Counted from the stretch's first letter, positions 16,034 through 26,400 are shown. The stretch: DNA of 64,000 bases from W0P28-013 sp051870755 (GCA_051870755.1 JBJECE010000009.1:6750-70749), one strand, 5' to 3'. Made by a program: numbers and translations. Notes: a model not told the origin generated them from the letters alone.

Positions 16034-18262
16034 TTAATCTTTGCGGTCGAGTGCCCAACGGAATCCGATGTAGGCTTTCGTGCCGGTGATGGGTCCCCAT
16101 ACCATCGAGGCATCGAAGTCGGCACCAAACGGATTGTCGCTGCCGATGACCGGATTTTGTTGTTTGAAGTTGGTCATGTTTTCGGCGCCGACGTATATGC
16201 TCCATGTTTTGCCGTAGTAGGTGATTTGTGCCATCAGTTGCGGATACCACTTGAATTCGCTGTTCCACAGCGGGTTGGCGGTATCGGGGTCTGGCAGGCG
16301 TCCGCCGCCGTTGAATTGTGCTGTAACGTCGAATTGCCATTTTTTGAGCGGTGTTTGGTACGATGTTGTTATCAGCCCTTTGAAGCGGTTGGTGAGCGGT
16401 TTTTCGCGCAGTTGTCCGCCGATGGTTTGTTTCACGTCGCTCATGCGGTAGGCCAGCGTCATCGTCCAGCCGCGCAAAATTTCCATCGATGCTTCGGCCT
16501 GAAAGTTGCCGGCGTAGGCGCGTCCGCCGTTCAGATTGCTGAATATGACGCTGTGCGGATCGCTGTCCATGTCGGCCACCACGCATTCGAAAAAGTGGGT
16601 GTAGTAGTAGTCGGCCGAGAGTTGTAACTCCTTGCTGCCCAGCGGAATGTAGAATGTTGTGCTGATGCCGGCATTGATGGCGCGTTCTTGGGCGAAACGT
16701 TCTTCGGTCAAAACGATTTGGCGGTTGCTTGCAAAAATGGCGGCGTTGTCGGTCAGCACATTTGGCGATCGGTAACCGAGCCCGACCGAGGCGCGCAGAT
16801 TCCACCACGTCCACGGCGAGTAGCGGATGTTGAAACGCGGTGTGCAGAATAGGCCGTAGTAGTTGCTCCAGTCGGCGCGTACGCCTACGAGCAGCGATAG
16901 TTTTTCGTCGTATTTGAAATCGTATTCGGCAAAAATACCGGGCGTAAATTCGTTGCGCGTTTGGTCGAACAGGCCTGCGGCCAAGCGGTTTGTGGCGAGG
17001 TGTTCGTCGTAAAAGTCGTAGTTGAAACTGAGTCCGGCCGTGAGTTTGTGGCGGCTTTCGGTGTCGAAATAGGTTTGGAACATGGCGTTCAGGTAGGCGT
17101 TGCCTTGTGTGGCGTCGTAGTTGGTGGCGCCATACAGGCTGTTTTGCCGATGGTAGGCGCCGCTGGCTATGATGCCGATGCTGGTGCCGCGTTCGTGGTC
17201 GAAGACATAGCCGTTTTTCAGAAATCCATCGATGCGTGTCGTGGCGATGTCGATGTCGTAAGGTGTTTTGTCGGCATTGGCTTGGCGCCACGCTTGTGTT
17301 TGTCCGCCACGGCGGTCGTCGTACAGGCCGCGTACGAGCAGTTGCATGGTGTAGTCGTTGTCGGTGTAGTACCAGCGGTTCAGCAGGTTGATGCGGTTAC
17401 CTTTCGGCGTATCCATGAAACCGTCGTTGTTTTGGTCGTGCTCCATGCTTTCGTTGCGATATTGCAACATGGCGCCTGTCGAGAGGCGGTCGTTGATATT
17501 CCATCCGCCGGTGGCGTTCAGTTCGGCGCACAGTTCGGAGTTGAACATGGCGTTGAGCGCAATGGGCGATGTGGTTTGCGGTTTCAGGTATTCGACGTTT
17601 ATCTGTCCGGTGGTGGCTTCGTAGCCGTTTACGACCGAGGCGGTGCCTTTCGACACTTGTATGCTCTCCATCCACGATCCGGGAATATATTCCATGCCAT
17701 AATTCGAGGCCAAACCGCGTATGCCGGGTGTGTTTTCGGAGAGCATTTGCACATAGTTGCCCGACAGGCCGAGCATTTTTATCTGCTTGGCGCCGGTGGC
17801 GGCATCGCTGTAGGCCACATCGACCGAAGCGTTTGTTTCGAAACTTTCCGATAAGTTGCAGCAGGCGGCTTTGCAGAGTTCGGCGCCGGTGATTTTTTGG
17901 GTTTGTACCGCCGTGATGCGCGACGATACGGTGCCGACGGCGCGCGCCGTTACGGTAACATCATCGAGTTGTTCGCTTTCGGCAGCCAGCGTAGCTACGA
18001 TGGTTTCGGTCGGGTCATCGACGACTATGATCGTTGTTTGGTAGCCCAAATAACTGATTTGCAGTTTGTTGCTTGCGTCGGTCGTTTCGATTATGAAAAA
18101 TCCGTCGATGTCGGTAACGGTGCCGATGCCGGTGCCTTGCCATAGAATTTCGGCGCCTACGAGCGGCTCGCCGGTTGTGTCTTCGACTATGCCGCTCACT
18201 TCGGCGGCAAACTGTGTCAGTGGTAATGCACTGAATATGAGGATTAAAAAATATTTGTTCAT
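16034..18262 (-). CDS. TonB-dependent receptor with carboxypeptidase-like N-terminal domain
   Basis: Outer-membrane gated transporter, 742 residues from the ATG at 18262 (another ATG at 18286 adds 8 residues). Signal peptide ends near TQFAAE; a CarboxypepD_reg-like domain covers about 25-105 (GIVEDTTGEPLVGAEILW), the plug about 115-225, and the barrel follows. SusD and SusC hallmarks are absent, so it is a TBDT of the siderophore/metal type rather than a glycan transporter. It lies between an upstream His/Cys-rich protein and a downstream HMA protein, so the substrate may be copper or another metal complex. That is inference from context. Confidence 0.9.
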   Translation of the reverse strand: MNKYFLILIFSALPLTQFAAEVSGIVEDTTGEPLVGAEILWQGTGIGTVTDIDGFFIIETTDASNKLQISYLGYQTTIIVVDDPTETIVATLAAESEQLDDVTVTARAVGTVSSRITAVQTQKITGAELCKAACCNLSESFETNASVDVAYSDAATGAKQIKMLGLSGNYVQMLSENTPGIRGLASNYGMEYIPGSWMESIQVSKGTASVVNGYEATTGQINVEYLKPQTTSPIALNAMFNSELCAELNATGGWNINDRLSTGAMLQYRNESMEHDQNNDGFMDTPKGNRINLLNRWYYTDNDYTMQLLVRGLYDDRRGGQTQAWRQANADKTPYDIDIATTRIDGFLKNGYVFDHERGTSIGIIASGAYHRQNSLYGATNYDATQGNAYLNAMFQTYFDTESRHKLTAGLSFNYDFYDEHLATNRLAAGLFDQTRNEFTPGIFAEYDFKYDEKLSLLVGVRADWSNYYGLFCTPRFNIRYSPWTWWNLRASVGLGYRSPNVLTDNAAIFASNRQIVLTEERFAQERAINAGISTTFYIPLGSKELQLSADYYYTHFFECVVADMDSDPHSVIFSNLNGGRAYAGNFQAEASMEILRGWTMTLAYRMSDVKQTIGGQLREKPLTNRFKGLITTSYQTPLKKWQFDVTAQFNGGGRLPDPDTANPLWNSEFKWYPQLMAQITYYGKTWSIYVGAENMTNFKQQNPVIGSDNPFGADFDASMVWGPITGTKAYIGFRWALDRKD

Positions 18263-18347
18263 TGTTCGCTGTATTTGATTTGACATTTTACAATAAGGAT
18301 TAGTCCGAAAAAATGTTTTTCAGACGAACGGCAAATTGTCAATCAAA

Positions 18348-18800
18348 TCAAATGAGCAACAAGGCGATGCGCGTCAAGACGGCGCGCCCGTGCGAGAGCA
18401 GCGGTGGTGCGTGTGTCGATGATTGGGACGTGCAGGGCGTGCTGTGTGCCACAAGCACATTGGTGGCCGGCAATAGTGCCACGACGTGGACAATGGACGG
18501 AGCAACATCGGGCTGATGTATCTCGTTGATCGGAATGTCGGTGGCGAGGCGCTGCAGTGTGCAGGCGTTGTGTTCGTTGCCGATGCCGTCGTGGTGTTGC
18601 AGTTCGCAACAGTGCTCCGATGCGTGTTCGTGGTGGCGATGGTTGTGATGCACCTCCTCGCAACTGCCGTTCGAAAACATGCGCATACCATGTTCGGCGC
18701 ACGCTTCGCAACAGTAGCGAGCCACGTTGAAACCGCTGCCGGCTACAAAAAAATAGACGGCTAATAAGGTGCAAACGGTATGAAAAACAGAACGTTTCAT
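18348..18800 (-). CDS. Small exported His/Cys-rich protein, putative metal binder
   Basis: 150 residues from the ATG at 18800. An N-terminal hydrophobic segment (about 5-27) is a signal peptide or anchor. The next part holds RYCCEAC, SCEEVHHNHRHHEH and HCCELQHHD: many Cys and His within about 50 residues. The C-terminal third carries no recognised domain. I do not recognise the family with certainty; it resembles short Cys/His-rich proteins encoded before metal-linked TonB receptors in Bacteroidota. First gene of the operon, with a good -7 element at 18812-18820. The frame shifted by one from another open frame was chosen because it has the signal sequence. Confidence 0.7.
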   Translation of the reverse strand: MKRSVFHTVCTLLAVYFFVAGSGFNVARYCCEACAEHGMRMFSNGSCEEVHHNHRHHEHASEHCCELQHHDGIGNEHNACTLQRLATDIPINEIHQPDVAPSIVHVVALLPATNVLVAHSTPCTSQSSTHAPPLLSHGRAVLTRIALLLI

Positions 18801-18811
18801 AATCATCGGGT

Positions 18812-18820
18812 GCAAAGGTA
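18812..18820 (-). promoter_or_regulatory. -7 promoter element of the putative metal operon
   Basis: TACCTTTGC on the minus strand matches TAnnTTTG and lies 11 bp upstream of the ATG at 18800, which leaves only a short leader. The divergent promoter at 18876 lies close by, so a regulator bound here could affect both operons. Confidence 0.55.
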
Positions 18821-18875
18821 GTGCATTTTTGCGAAAATATTACACAAAAAAGGTGGTTTTTTGACAAAAATACCC

Positions 18876-18883
18876 TATTTTTG
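18876..18883 (+). promoter_or_regulatory. -7 promoter element of the RsiV-like/rsmG operon
   Basis: TATTTTTG on the plus strand matches TAnnTTTG and lies 39 bp upstream of the ATG at 18923. A TTTTTTG run at 18857-18863 is too close to be an ideal -33 element. Confidence 0.45.
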
Positions 18884-18922
18884 TGGTTTCAAATCATACG
18901 AATTGTCAGTTTATACCTAAAA

Positions 18923-19726
18923 ATGAGTATGCGAAAACTTTTTTGGAAAACGTTGCCCGTGTTGGCAGTCGCTGTTTGGACTACGGCGTGTGTGCGCACA
19001 TCGCATGGAAATGTCGCGTTCGAAACGTTGCAGGATAGTTGCACCATGCGTTGCGACTACGATCAGGAAATCAACTGTTTCGATGCACGGTATAATTTGG
19101 AGATGCCGGCTGCGTCGGACAATGAGGTGGTGTCGGTGGTGCGGCGCACGCTTATCACCGACCTTTTCGGCGAGCAATATGCGGCGTTGGACAATCGCAC
19201 GCTGTTGTCGCGTTATGTGGCCGATTGTGTCGATGAATATAATAGGGTATCGGCCGATTTTACCGAATTTGTGGCATCGAATGTTTATGAGGAAGACTTG
19301 GAGGCTGTGCCGCTGTTTCAGAACGACCGCCTGCTGACCTACGAGGCAACACGCTATATGTTTACGGGCGGCGCACACGGCATGTCGGTTACCACATGTT
19401 GGGTGTTCGACCTCGAAACGGGCAATCAACTGACCGAAGACGACCTCTTTGTCGTGAATGCTTCGGATGCGTTGGCGGCACTACTGCGGCAGGCGCTGGC
19501 CATTGATGCCGCCAAACGCAATATAGCGTTGGACGAATTTTTCGACGACCAAGTGTTGCCGAATGGTAATTTCGCCATTACCGAAGACGGCATGTACTAT
19601 CAGTTCAACGTGTACGACATCGCACCATATTGTTATGGCGACACGCGTTTGTTGCTCACCAAAGAGCAACTGAAACCGTTGATGCGCAAAAATACGCCTG
19701 TTTACGCGCTGTGGTTCGACAAATAA
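18923..19726 (+). CDS. RsiV-like (DUF3298) lipoprotein
   Basis: 267 residues from the ATG at 18923. The N-terminus MSMRKLFWKTLPVLAVAV ends in the lipobox TTAC, so it should be a lipoprotein. The rest matches the DUF3298/RsiV architecture: a beta-rich N-terminal half and the signature block YMFTGGAHGMSVTTCWVFDLETG near residue 150, then LLTKEQLKPLM at the end. RsiV family proteins include lysozyme-sensing anti-sigma factors in Bacillus, but many Bacteroidota members are free lipoproteins of unknown role. No sigma factor gene is adjacent. Confidence 0.82.
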   Translation: MSMRKLFWKTLPVLAVAVWTTACVRTSHGNVAFETLQDSCTMRCDYDQEINCFDARYNLEMPAASDNEVVSVVRRTLITDLFGEQYAALDNRTLLSRYVADCVDEYNRVSADFTEFVASNVYEEDLEAVPLFQNDRLLTYEATRYMFTGGAHGMSVTTCWVFDLETGNQLTEDDLFVVNASDALAALLRQALAIDAAKRNIALDEFFDDQVLPNGNFAITEDGMYYQFNVYDIAPYCYGDTRLLLTKEQLKPLMRKNTPVYALWFDK

Positions 19727-19738
19727 ACCTATTCGACT

Positions 19739-20359
19739 GTGGAACTGATCGATAAATATTTTCCGCACTTGCAGCCCGCGCAGCGCGAGCAGTTTGCCGC
19801 CTTGTACGATTTGTATGCCAATTGGAACGCAAAAATCAACGTCATTTCGCGCAAGGACATCGGCAATTTGTACGAACACCATGTGCTGCACTCGCTGGCT
19901 ATAGCCAAAATCATCAACTTCAAAGCCGAAACTTCGGTAGTCGATGTGGGAACCGGTGGCGGTTTTCCGGGCATTCCGTTGGCCATCATGTTCCCCGAAA
20001 CGCACTTTCATCTGGTCGATTCCATCGGCAAAAAAGTGCGGGTGGCTTCTGAAATCGGAGCGGCTGTAGGATTGCAAAATTGCACTTTCGAGCAGGCGCG
20101 CATGGAAACGGTGAAAGAAAAATACGATTTTGTGGTCAGTCGTGCCGTGATGCCGCTGCCCGATTTGGTAAAATTGGTGCGCAAAAATATTCGCCGCGAG
20201 CAGCATAATGCATTGCCAAACGGACTTATTTGTCTGAAAGGCGGCGAATTGCAGCACGAGTTGTTGCCTTTCAAGCGAAGCGCCACGCTGTATTCCTTGA
20301 GCGAATGGTTCGACGAACCGTTTTTTTCAACCAAAAAGGCAGTCTATCTGCCCTTGTAA
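19739..20359 (+). CDS. rsmG: 16S rRNA (guanine-527 N7)-methyltransferase
   Basis: 206 residues. The AdoMet-binding motif I is VVDVGTGGGFPGIPLAI, followed by motif II HLVDSIGKKVRV, and the N-terminal helix NWNAKINVISRKD is diagnostic for RsmG/GidB. The start used here is a GTG at 19739, 12 bp after the upstream gene, giving MELIDKYFPHLQPAQ, which aligns with the family N-terminus; no ATG nearby would give the full domain. It is the second gene of a tight plus-strand operon. Confidence 0.95.
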   Translation: MELIDKYFPHLQPAQREQFAALYDLYANWNAKINVISRKDIGNLYEHHVLHSLAIAKIINFKAETSVVDVGTGGGFPGIPLAIMFPETHFHLVDSIGKKVRVASEIGAAVGLQNCTFEQARMETVKEKYDFVVSRAVMPLPDLVKLVRKNIRREQHNALPNGLICLKGGELQHELLPFKRSATLYSLSEWFDEPFFSTKKAVYLPL

Positions 20360-20363
20360 CTAT

Positions 20364-20990
20364 ATGGAAATCAAATTATTTCAATTCAATCCCATACAAG
20401 AAAACACCTACATTGTGTACGACGAAACGCGGCAAGCCATCGTCATCGATTGCGGCAGTTTGGCCGAACACGAACACCGGCGATTGCAGCAGTTTGTGGC
20501 CGACAACGAGTTGCAGATAACACGCGTGCTGAACACCCATTTGCACCTCGACCACGCGTTTGGCAACTATATGCTCGCACACACCTACGGCATTGCGCCC
20601 GAAGCGCACAAAGACGACGAAGAGTTTGCTCTGCGCATTGTGGAATTGGCCGCATTTTTCGGCATCGAAGGCGATGTGCGCCCACAAGCCCTGGGCGGGT
20701 ACTTGCAGCATGGCGATGTTATCCGAGTCGGCAATATGGAGGCGCACGTGTTGCACACGCCCGGACATTCACCCGGAGGCTTGTGCTTCTATTTTCCCGA
20801 CGAAAAAGTGGTGTTCACCGGCGACACGCTTTTCCGAGACAGCATCGGGCGTACCGACTTGCGAGGAGGCAACTACGACACGCTCATCGAGAGTATTCGC
20901 ACGCAACTGCTCACGCTGCCCGACGACACTGCCGTGTATTGTGGACACGGGCTGCCAACTACCATCGGTTACGAACGACAAAATTTTTAA
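20364..20990 (+). CDS. MBL-fold metallohydrolase, glyoxalase II-like
   Basis: 208 residues. The metal-binding signature THLHLDH near residue 58, HTPGHSPGG near residue 132 and FTGDTLFRDSIGRTDL near residue 152 are those of the glyoxalase II-like metallo-beta-lactamase branch, with the final CGHG motif near residue 195. No signal peptide; cytoplasmic. Likely hydrolyses a thioester or similar, but the natural substrate is unknown. It starts 4 bp after rsmG. Confidence 0.92.
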   Translation: MEIKLFQFNPIQENTYIVYDETRQAIVIDCGSLAEHEHRRLQQFVADNELQITRVLNTHLHLDHAFGNYMLAHTYGIAPEAHKDDEEFALRIVELAAFFGIEGDVRPQALGGYLQHGDVIRVGNMEAHVLHTPGHSPGGLCFYFPDEKVVFTGDTLFRDSIGRTDLRGGNYDTLIESIRTQLLTLPDDTAVYCGHGLPTTIGYERQNF

Positions 20991-20999
20991 TTCAACAAT

Positions 21000-21527
21000 A
21001 TGGCACTGATAAAAGAAGTTCGCGGTTTCAAACCGCAGATAGGCAAAGATTGTTTTTTGGCCGACAACGCCACCATTATTGGCGACACAGTCGTTGGTGA
21101 TGGTTGCAGCATTTGGTTTAACGCCGTGTTGCGTGGCGATGTCAATTCCATTCGCATCGGCAATCATGTGAATATACAGGACGGCGCTGTGCTGCATACG
21201 CTGTACGAAAAATCGCAAATACACATCGGCGACTATGTGTCTGTGGGACACAATGTTACGATTCACGGCGCCACCATCAACGACTATGCGCTGATAGGTA
21301 TGGGAGCCACCGTGCTCGACGGCGCCGTGGTGGGCGAGGGTGCCATCGTGGCGGCTAATGCGCTGATATTGAGCAATACCATTGTGCCGCCCAACACCAT
21401 TTGGGCAGGTGTGCCGGCCAAACAGGTCAAGGCCGTTTCGCCCGAACAAGCCAAGGAAATCAATCAGAAAATTGCACACAATTACGCCATGTACGCAAGT
21501 TGGTACAGCGATAAAAAGGAGAATTAA
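21000..21527 (+). CDS. Gamma-class carbonic anhydrase-like protein (LbH fold)
   Basis: 175 residues of hexapeptide repeats forming a left-handed beta-helix. The metal-binding histidines lie in NHVNIQDGAVLHT and YVSVGHNVTIHG. Proteins of this length (YrdA/PaaY type) are gamma-carbonic anhydrases or thioesterase-related. Activity as a carbonic anhydrase is not certain because many YrdA-like proteins are weak or inactive. It sits 9 bp after the MBL hydrolase. Confidence 0.9.
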   Translation: MALIKEVRGFKPQIGKDCFLADNATIIGDTVVGDGCSIWFNAVLRGDVNSIRIGNHVNIQDGAVLHTLYEKSQIHIGDYVSVGHNVTIHGATINDYALIGMGATVLDGAVVGEGAIVAANALILSNTIVPPNTIWAGVPAKQVKAVSPEQAKEINQKIAHNYAMYASWYSDKKEN

Positions 21528-21531
21528 AACT

Positions 21532-21822
21532 ATGGTACGACACATTGTTTGTTTCAAATTGGCCGAAAGCACGCCCGAAACACGTGCCACGGCACGCGAC
21601 ATTTTACTCTCGATGCGCGGCAAAGTGCCCACAGCGCAACATATCGAAGTATTTCTCGACGAGTTGCATTCGGCGCGCTCGTTCGATGTGATGTTGCAGG
21701 TCGATGTACAATCGTTCGAAGTATTGGATCAATATCAGAACGACCCTTACCACTGCAACATTGTCAAAAAACACATGCATGCCGTGGCGGCGCAAAGCAT
21801 CGCTTTGGATTTTGAACTATGA
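21532..21822 (+). CDS. Dabb (stress-responsive alpha-beta barrel) domain protein
   Basis: 96 residues, a single ferredoxin-like Dabb domain: VRHIVCFKLAES at the start, and LDQYQNDPYHCNIVKKHM with the conserved HxxV-type region near the end. Dabb proteins form dimers and often bind or process small ligands. The ATG at 21532 follows AAGGAG, and the stop overlaps the next ATG as ATGA. The same frame is open far upstream, but that stretch only shadows the preceding gene. Confidence 0.9.
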   Translation: MVRHIVCFKLAESTPETRATARDILLSMRGKVPTAQHIEVFLDELHSARSFDVMLQVDVQSFEVLDQYQNDPYHCNIVKKHMHAVAAQSIALDFEL

Positions 21823-22799
21823 GGCGCGCTACCTATTTGGCGCTTGCCGTGGCGCTGGCTGCCGGTTTGGCTGCCTGTAACGGTGTACGTCGCGATAAAA
21901 AACAGACAGCCCCCGTGGTTGTGCCGACTTTCAATGCCGATTCGGCTTACGCATTTGTGCAGGCGCAGGTCGATTTCGGAGCGCGCGTGCCCGAAACTGC
22001 ACCACACGCTGCGTGTGCCGACTTTCTTACAAACACGTTGCAGCGATTTGGTGCGCAAGTCGCTGTGCAACAGGGCGAAATGAATATCTATACCGGCGAA
22101 ACGAAAGCCCTGAAAAACATTATCGGACAATTTAATGCCGATGCGAAGAGGCGAGTTTTGTTGTGCGCCCATTGGGATTCGCGCCCGTTTGCCGACCACG
22201 ATGCCAATCCTGCCAACCATCGCACGCCGATTCTTGGTGCTAACGATGGCGCCAGCGGCGTGGGTGTGTTGCTCGAGGTGGCGCGGCAAATGGCTCAAAG
22301 TGTGCCGACTGTCGGTGTCGATATTGTATTTTTCGATTTGGAAGATTGGGGCGCTCCCGAATTTTACACGGGCAGCGAACGTCCCGACGATTGGTGCCTT
22401 GGTTCGCAATATTGGGCGGCCGAAAGCAAAACAAATGGTTATCGTGCCGAATACGGCATTTTGCTCGATATGGTCGGGGCGCCGGGCGCAACGTTCTATC
22501 GCGAACAATTTTCGACCTATTTTGCCGGCGCTGTTGTCGATGATGTTTGGCACAAGGCGCAAGCAGCCGGCTTTGGTGCCTGTTTTGTCGATATGCGTGG
22601 CGGCGCCATCACCGACGATCACTATTACATCAACACCGTGGCCGGCATTCCGTGCATCGACATCATTCAGTACAATCCGTACGGCGACACCGGTTTTGCC
22701 GACTATTGGCACACCACAGCCGACGATATGCGCCACATCGACCGTCGGACGTTGTATGCGGTGGGGCAGACGCTTTTGCAGACTATCTATTCGGAATAA
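21819..22799 (+). CDS. M28-type glutaminyl-peptide cyclotransferase-like lipoprotein
   Basis: 326 residues. Lipobox LAAC at about residue 20 makes it a lipoprotein exposed to the periplasm or surface. The M28 zinc site is visible as LLCAHWDSRPFADHD, GANDGASGVGVLLEVAR and FFDLEDWG, and a late histidine in DDHYYINTVAGIPCIDII. This pattern is that of bacterial glutaminyl cyclases (as in Porphyromonas and Bacteroides), which convert N-terminal Gln of exported proteins to pyroglutamate. An aminopeptidase of the same family is the alternative, but the DLEDWG motif favours the cyclase. Confidence 0.88.
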   Translation: MRRATYLALAVALAAGLAACNGVRRDKKQTAPVVVPTFNADSAYAFVQAQVDFGARVPETAPHAACADFLTNTLQRFGAQVAVQQGEMNIYTGETKALKNIIGQFNADAKRRVLLCAHWDSRPFADHDANPANHRTPILGANDGASGVGVLLEVARQMAQSVPTVGVDIVFFDLEDWGAPEFYTGSERPDDWCLGSQYWAAESKTNGYRAEYGILLDMVGAPGATFYREQFSTYFAGAVVDDVWHKAQAAGFGACFVDMRGGAITDDHYYINTVAGIPCIDIIQYNPYGDTGFADYWHTTADDMRHIDRRTLYAVGQTLLQTIYSE

Positions 22800-22812
22800 T
22801 AGAAAGAAAAAA

Positions 22813-23177
22813 GAACAGCAAAACTATAAGCCGGGTTCTGTACCTGCGCGGTGCAGGTGTTTGTCATTTATCTCGAACAAATGTCGCCACTTGCCTCTAT
22901 CGACCTACCCTCCGACTGGGGCGAGCAACCCTCGTAACGTCGGTTTACTTGGTCTTTCAACCCATAATGCGCCGTAGCTTTCGATGTCGCCACCGAAACG
23001 GTGAGCTCTTACCTCGCCTGTTTCACCCTTGCCGCAACCAAAAGATTGCGGCGGTCTGCTTTCTGTAACGCTTATTGAACCTCACAGCCCACTTCCCGTT
23101 AGGAAGTATGGTGCTCTGTGTTGCCCGGACTTTCCTCATACGACCGCAATCGCACGCGACAAACCGTTTTGCTGTTC
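22813..23177 (-). ncRNA. rnpB: RNase P RNA
   Basis: Catalytic RNA of ribonuclease P, about 365 nt, on the minus strand. The conserved 5' region reads GAGGAAAGTCCGGGC near 23130, and the 3' part contains ACAGAACCCGGCTTA near 22835. The ends pair perfectly over 12 bp (GAACAGCAAAAC with GTTTTGCTGTTC), which gives helix P1 and fixes both ends. A -7 element TATTTTTGC ends 5 bases before the proposed 5' end, in agreement with the mapped boundary. A T-rich stretch follows the 3' end. Confidence 0.96.
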
Positions 23178-23181
23178 GCCT

Positions 23182-23190
23182 GCAAAAATA
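23182..23190 (-). promoter_or_regulatory. -7 promoter element of rnpB
   Basis: TATTTTTGC on the minus strand is an exact TAnnTTTG match and ends 5 bp upstream of the predicted 5' end of RNase P RNA, the spacing expected for transcription start. Confidence 0.7.
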
Positions 23191-23456
23191 CAAAAAAACA
23201 GCGAATCTGCATCCATATCTCAAGAATTTGTTGTATTTTTTGCAAGAAAAGAAAATTTGTTTATTAGAAGAATGATAGGTTGGTCGAATTTTATGAAACT
23301 TGGGTAACAAAATAATAATCATTCGTATTTTTGAACTCTTCATTGTTACTATTGGTGATTAAGGCATAAGACAAATTAAAAAATGGTATTAGAAAGGAAA
23401 TATAAAATTTTTACGAAAAAGTCAAGCAAAAACGAAGTAATTTCTGATTAATTTAT

Positions 23457-23465
23457 TAACTTTGC
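23457..23465 (+). promoter_or_regulatory. -7 promoter element of the restriction-modification gene
   Basis: TAACTTTGC matches TAnnTTTG 19 bp upstream of the ATG at 23484; AGGAG at 23474-23478 precedes the start. The stretch 23191-23456 is A+T-rich and holds no gene that I can support. Confidence 0.55.
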
Positions 23466-23483
23466 AAACAAATTAGGAGTATT

Positions 23484-26400
23484 ATGGATATTAAGAAATA
23501 TATTACAGCATTAGGATTTGTTCCTAAAAATGGAACGAATGGCATTTATTATAAAATATATGCTGATCATGCCATAGAGATTGACTTTGAGAATCAAAGT
23601 ATTAATTATGGCGGTGATATTACTGCCGATAGTAAGACTACTCAAAATTTTTCTGATACAGAAAATTTTGTGGTGCTTGAATGTGTTGACAGATTACTTA
23701 CTAAAGGGTATAAACCTCAAAACATAGTTCTTGAAAAGACTTGGCCATCTGGACATGGTACATCGGGACGATTGGATATTTGTGTTAATCGCGAAGATGG
23801 TATACCATATATGCTTATCGAATGTAAGACATTTGGCAAAGAATACAATAAGGAATTAGCAAGACTTCGCAAGGATGGTGGACAATTATTCACTTATTTC
23901 CAATTATCTGGTGGCAAGGCTGATGTACTAATGTTATACGCATCGGAATTGAAAGGCAATAAGTTTGTCTATGCTAATGAGATTATCAAGATAGAAGACG
24001 ATTATCGCAATGGCGATGTTAAGGACATTTACGAAAAATGGAATAAACTCACCAAAGACAACGGCATCTTCGAATCTTGGGTACAACCATATAATTTTCA
24101 GACCAAAGCATTAACAAAGGAACAATTGAAAGAGATCAAAGCAGAAGATTCGAGCTTTATCTTCAACCGCTTCCTTGAAATACTCCGCCACAATGTGGTA
24201 TCTGACAAGGGAAATGCTTTCAATAAGATATTTACACTCTTTTTGTGTAAGGTTTATGATGAAACAACCACAGGCGATGGCGAAGAATTAAAGTTCCAAT
24301 GGCTTGAAGGACAAGATAATCACGTCGATTTTCAGCTTCGCCTAACAGACCTTTATAGCAAAGGCATGAAAAAGTTCTTGGATAGAACTGTCAGCGACTT
24401 TAATGATGACGATTTTAATAAGCGGTGTGCAGATCTCACTGCGGAGACAAAAGAATTTCTGCGCAAAGAAGTCAACAAGCTCCGCCTTGAAAAGAATAAT
24501 GAGTTCGCAATCAAGGAGGTGTACGACAATGCTTCGTTTGAAGAAAATGCAAAGGTTGTAAAAGAGGTTGTAGAGTTGATTCAAGGATATAGAATCCGAT
24601 ACAACAAGCGACAGCAATATTTGTCAGACTTCTTTGAATTACTTCTTACTACAGGTCTCAAGCAGGAGGCTGGTCAGTATTTTACACCTGTACCTATTGC
24701 ACAATTTATCATAAAGAGTCTCCCATTGGATTCTATTATGGCAGAAAAATTATCTCGCAAGGATGGTGAGATTTTGCCATATATGATTGACTATGCAGCT
24801 GGTAGCGGTCACTTTATCACAGAGTTTATGCATGAAATACAAGACATTATAAACACCTGTGACACTTCAAAATATATTGAAGAAACAAGAAAGCACCTTA
24901 TCAATTGGCAGAATTGCCATTTCGATTGGGCAACTGACTATGTATATGGTATTGAAAAGGATTATCGACTTGTGAAAGTGGGTAAGGTTGGCTGCTATTT
25001 GCACGGCGATGGTTTAGCCAACGTCATATTGAGCGATGGACTTGCTAATTTCTGCAACAACAAAGAATATAAGGGTAAACTACACAAGCAAATAAATGAT
25101 GGTCAAAAGGACAATCAGCAGTTTGATATTGTATTGAGTAACCCTCCATATTCTGTTTCTTCATTCCGACAGACAACTCGCGATTATTATACAGAGCAAG
25201 ATTTTGAGTTGTATAACTCATTGACAGATAATAGTTCTGAAATAGAGTGCCTGTTTGTTGAGCGTACAAAGCAGTTACTTAAAGAAGGAGGTATAGCAGG
25301 AGTTATTCTCCCAAGTTCAATATTGAGCAACTCAGGCATCTACATGAAGGCTCGTGAGATTATATTGCAATACTTTGATATTGTTGCAATAGCAGAATTG
25401 GGTAGCAATACTTTTATGGCTACCAATACAAATACCGTTGTTCTATTCCTTCGCCGTAGAGATAATTATTTTGCTACCAATACAAAGAATGCTGTTGATA
25501 CATTCTTCCGCACATTGAATGATGTAACTATTAATAGCATAGAAACCCCTGTTTCAAAATATGTAGCTCATGTTTGGAGGGGACTTGATTATACCGATTA
25601 TGTCACATTGTTACAGAAATCGCCAAATGATAAAGTAAAAGCACATGAAATATATGCAGAGTATCGAAAGAAAATCTCTGCAAAGAATGACGCTAAATTA
25701 TATGAGGCAATCTTAAATATTGAGGCAGAGAAACTTTTATACTTTATTTTGGCATACCCTCAAAAGGTCGTTATTGTAAAGAGTGGTGAGAAAGATGTGG
25801 AGAAACGCTTTTTAGGTTATGAGTTCTCTAATCGTAGAGGTAACGAGGGTATCCACGCAATTCAAAAGGGTAAGAACATTGACGAGTGTACTAAACTCTT
25901 CGATGCTAACTGTTTTGATAATCCTGATAAGGCAAGTAGTTATGTATATAGAGCTTTCAGTGGCGACTACACATCGCCAATAGCAGAGAGTATGCAAGCA
26001 CATATTAGTCGTATGACTTTAGTAGATATGCTGTCTTTTGAGAGAGATACTTTTGAAAAGTTTATTTCAACTACGGCAAAAAGAGTAAAATTCAGTGAGA
26101 AATGGGAATCTGTGCGTATTTCGAACTCTATTGCTAAAATTAATGGTTCAACGGCTAAAATTCCAGAATCTGAAATTTTAATTGCAGGTAAATATCCTGT
26201 TTATACTCAAGATGTTCAGAATGATTCTGCTGGATTTTCAAATAACACTAATCCTATAACTGATGTGCCTGTGGTTTTATTTGGTGACCATTCTTGTGCT
26301 GTAAAGTTCATCGACCAGCCATTTTTTAGAGGTGCAGATGGTACGGTTTTATTGAGACCCAAGAAGGAATATAATCCTAAATACTATTTTTATGCTATTG

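Noticed and set aside
18343..18867. 174-codon open frame overlapping the His/Cys-rich gene in another frame
   Set aside because: Arg-rich shadow without a signal peptide; the chosen frame has a signal sequence and clustered Cys/His.
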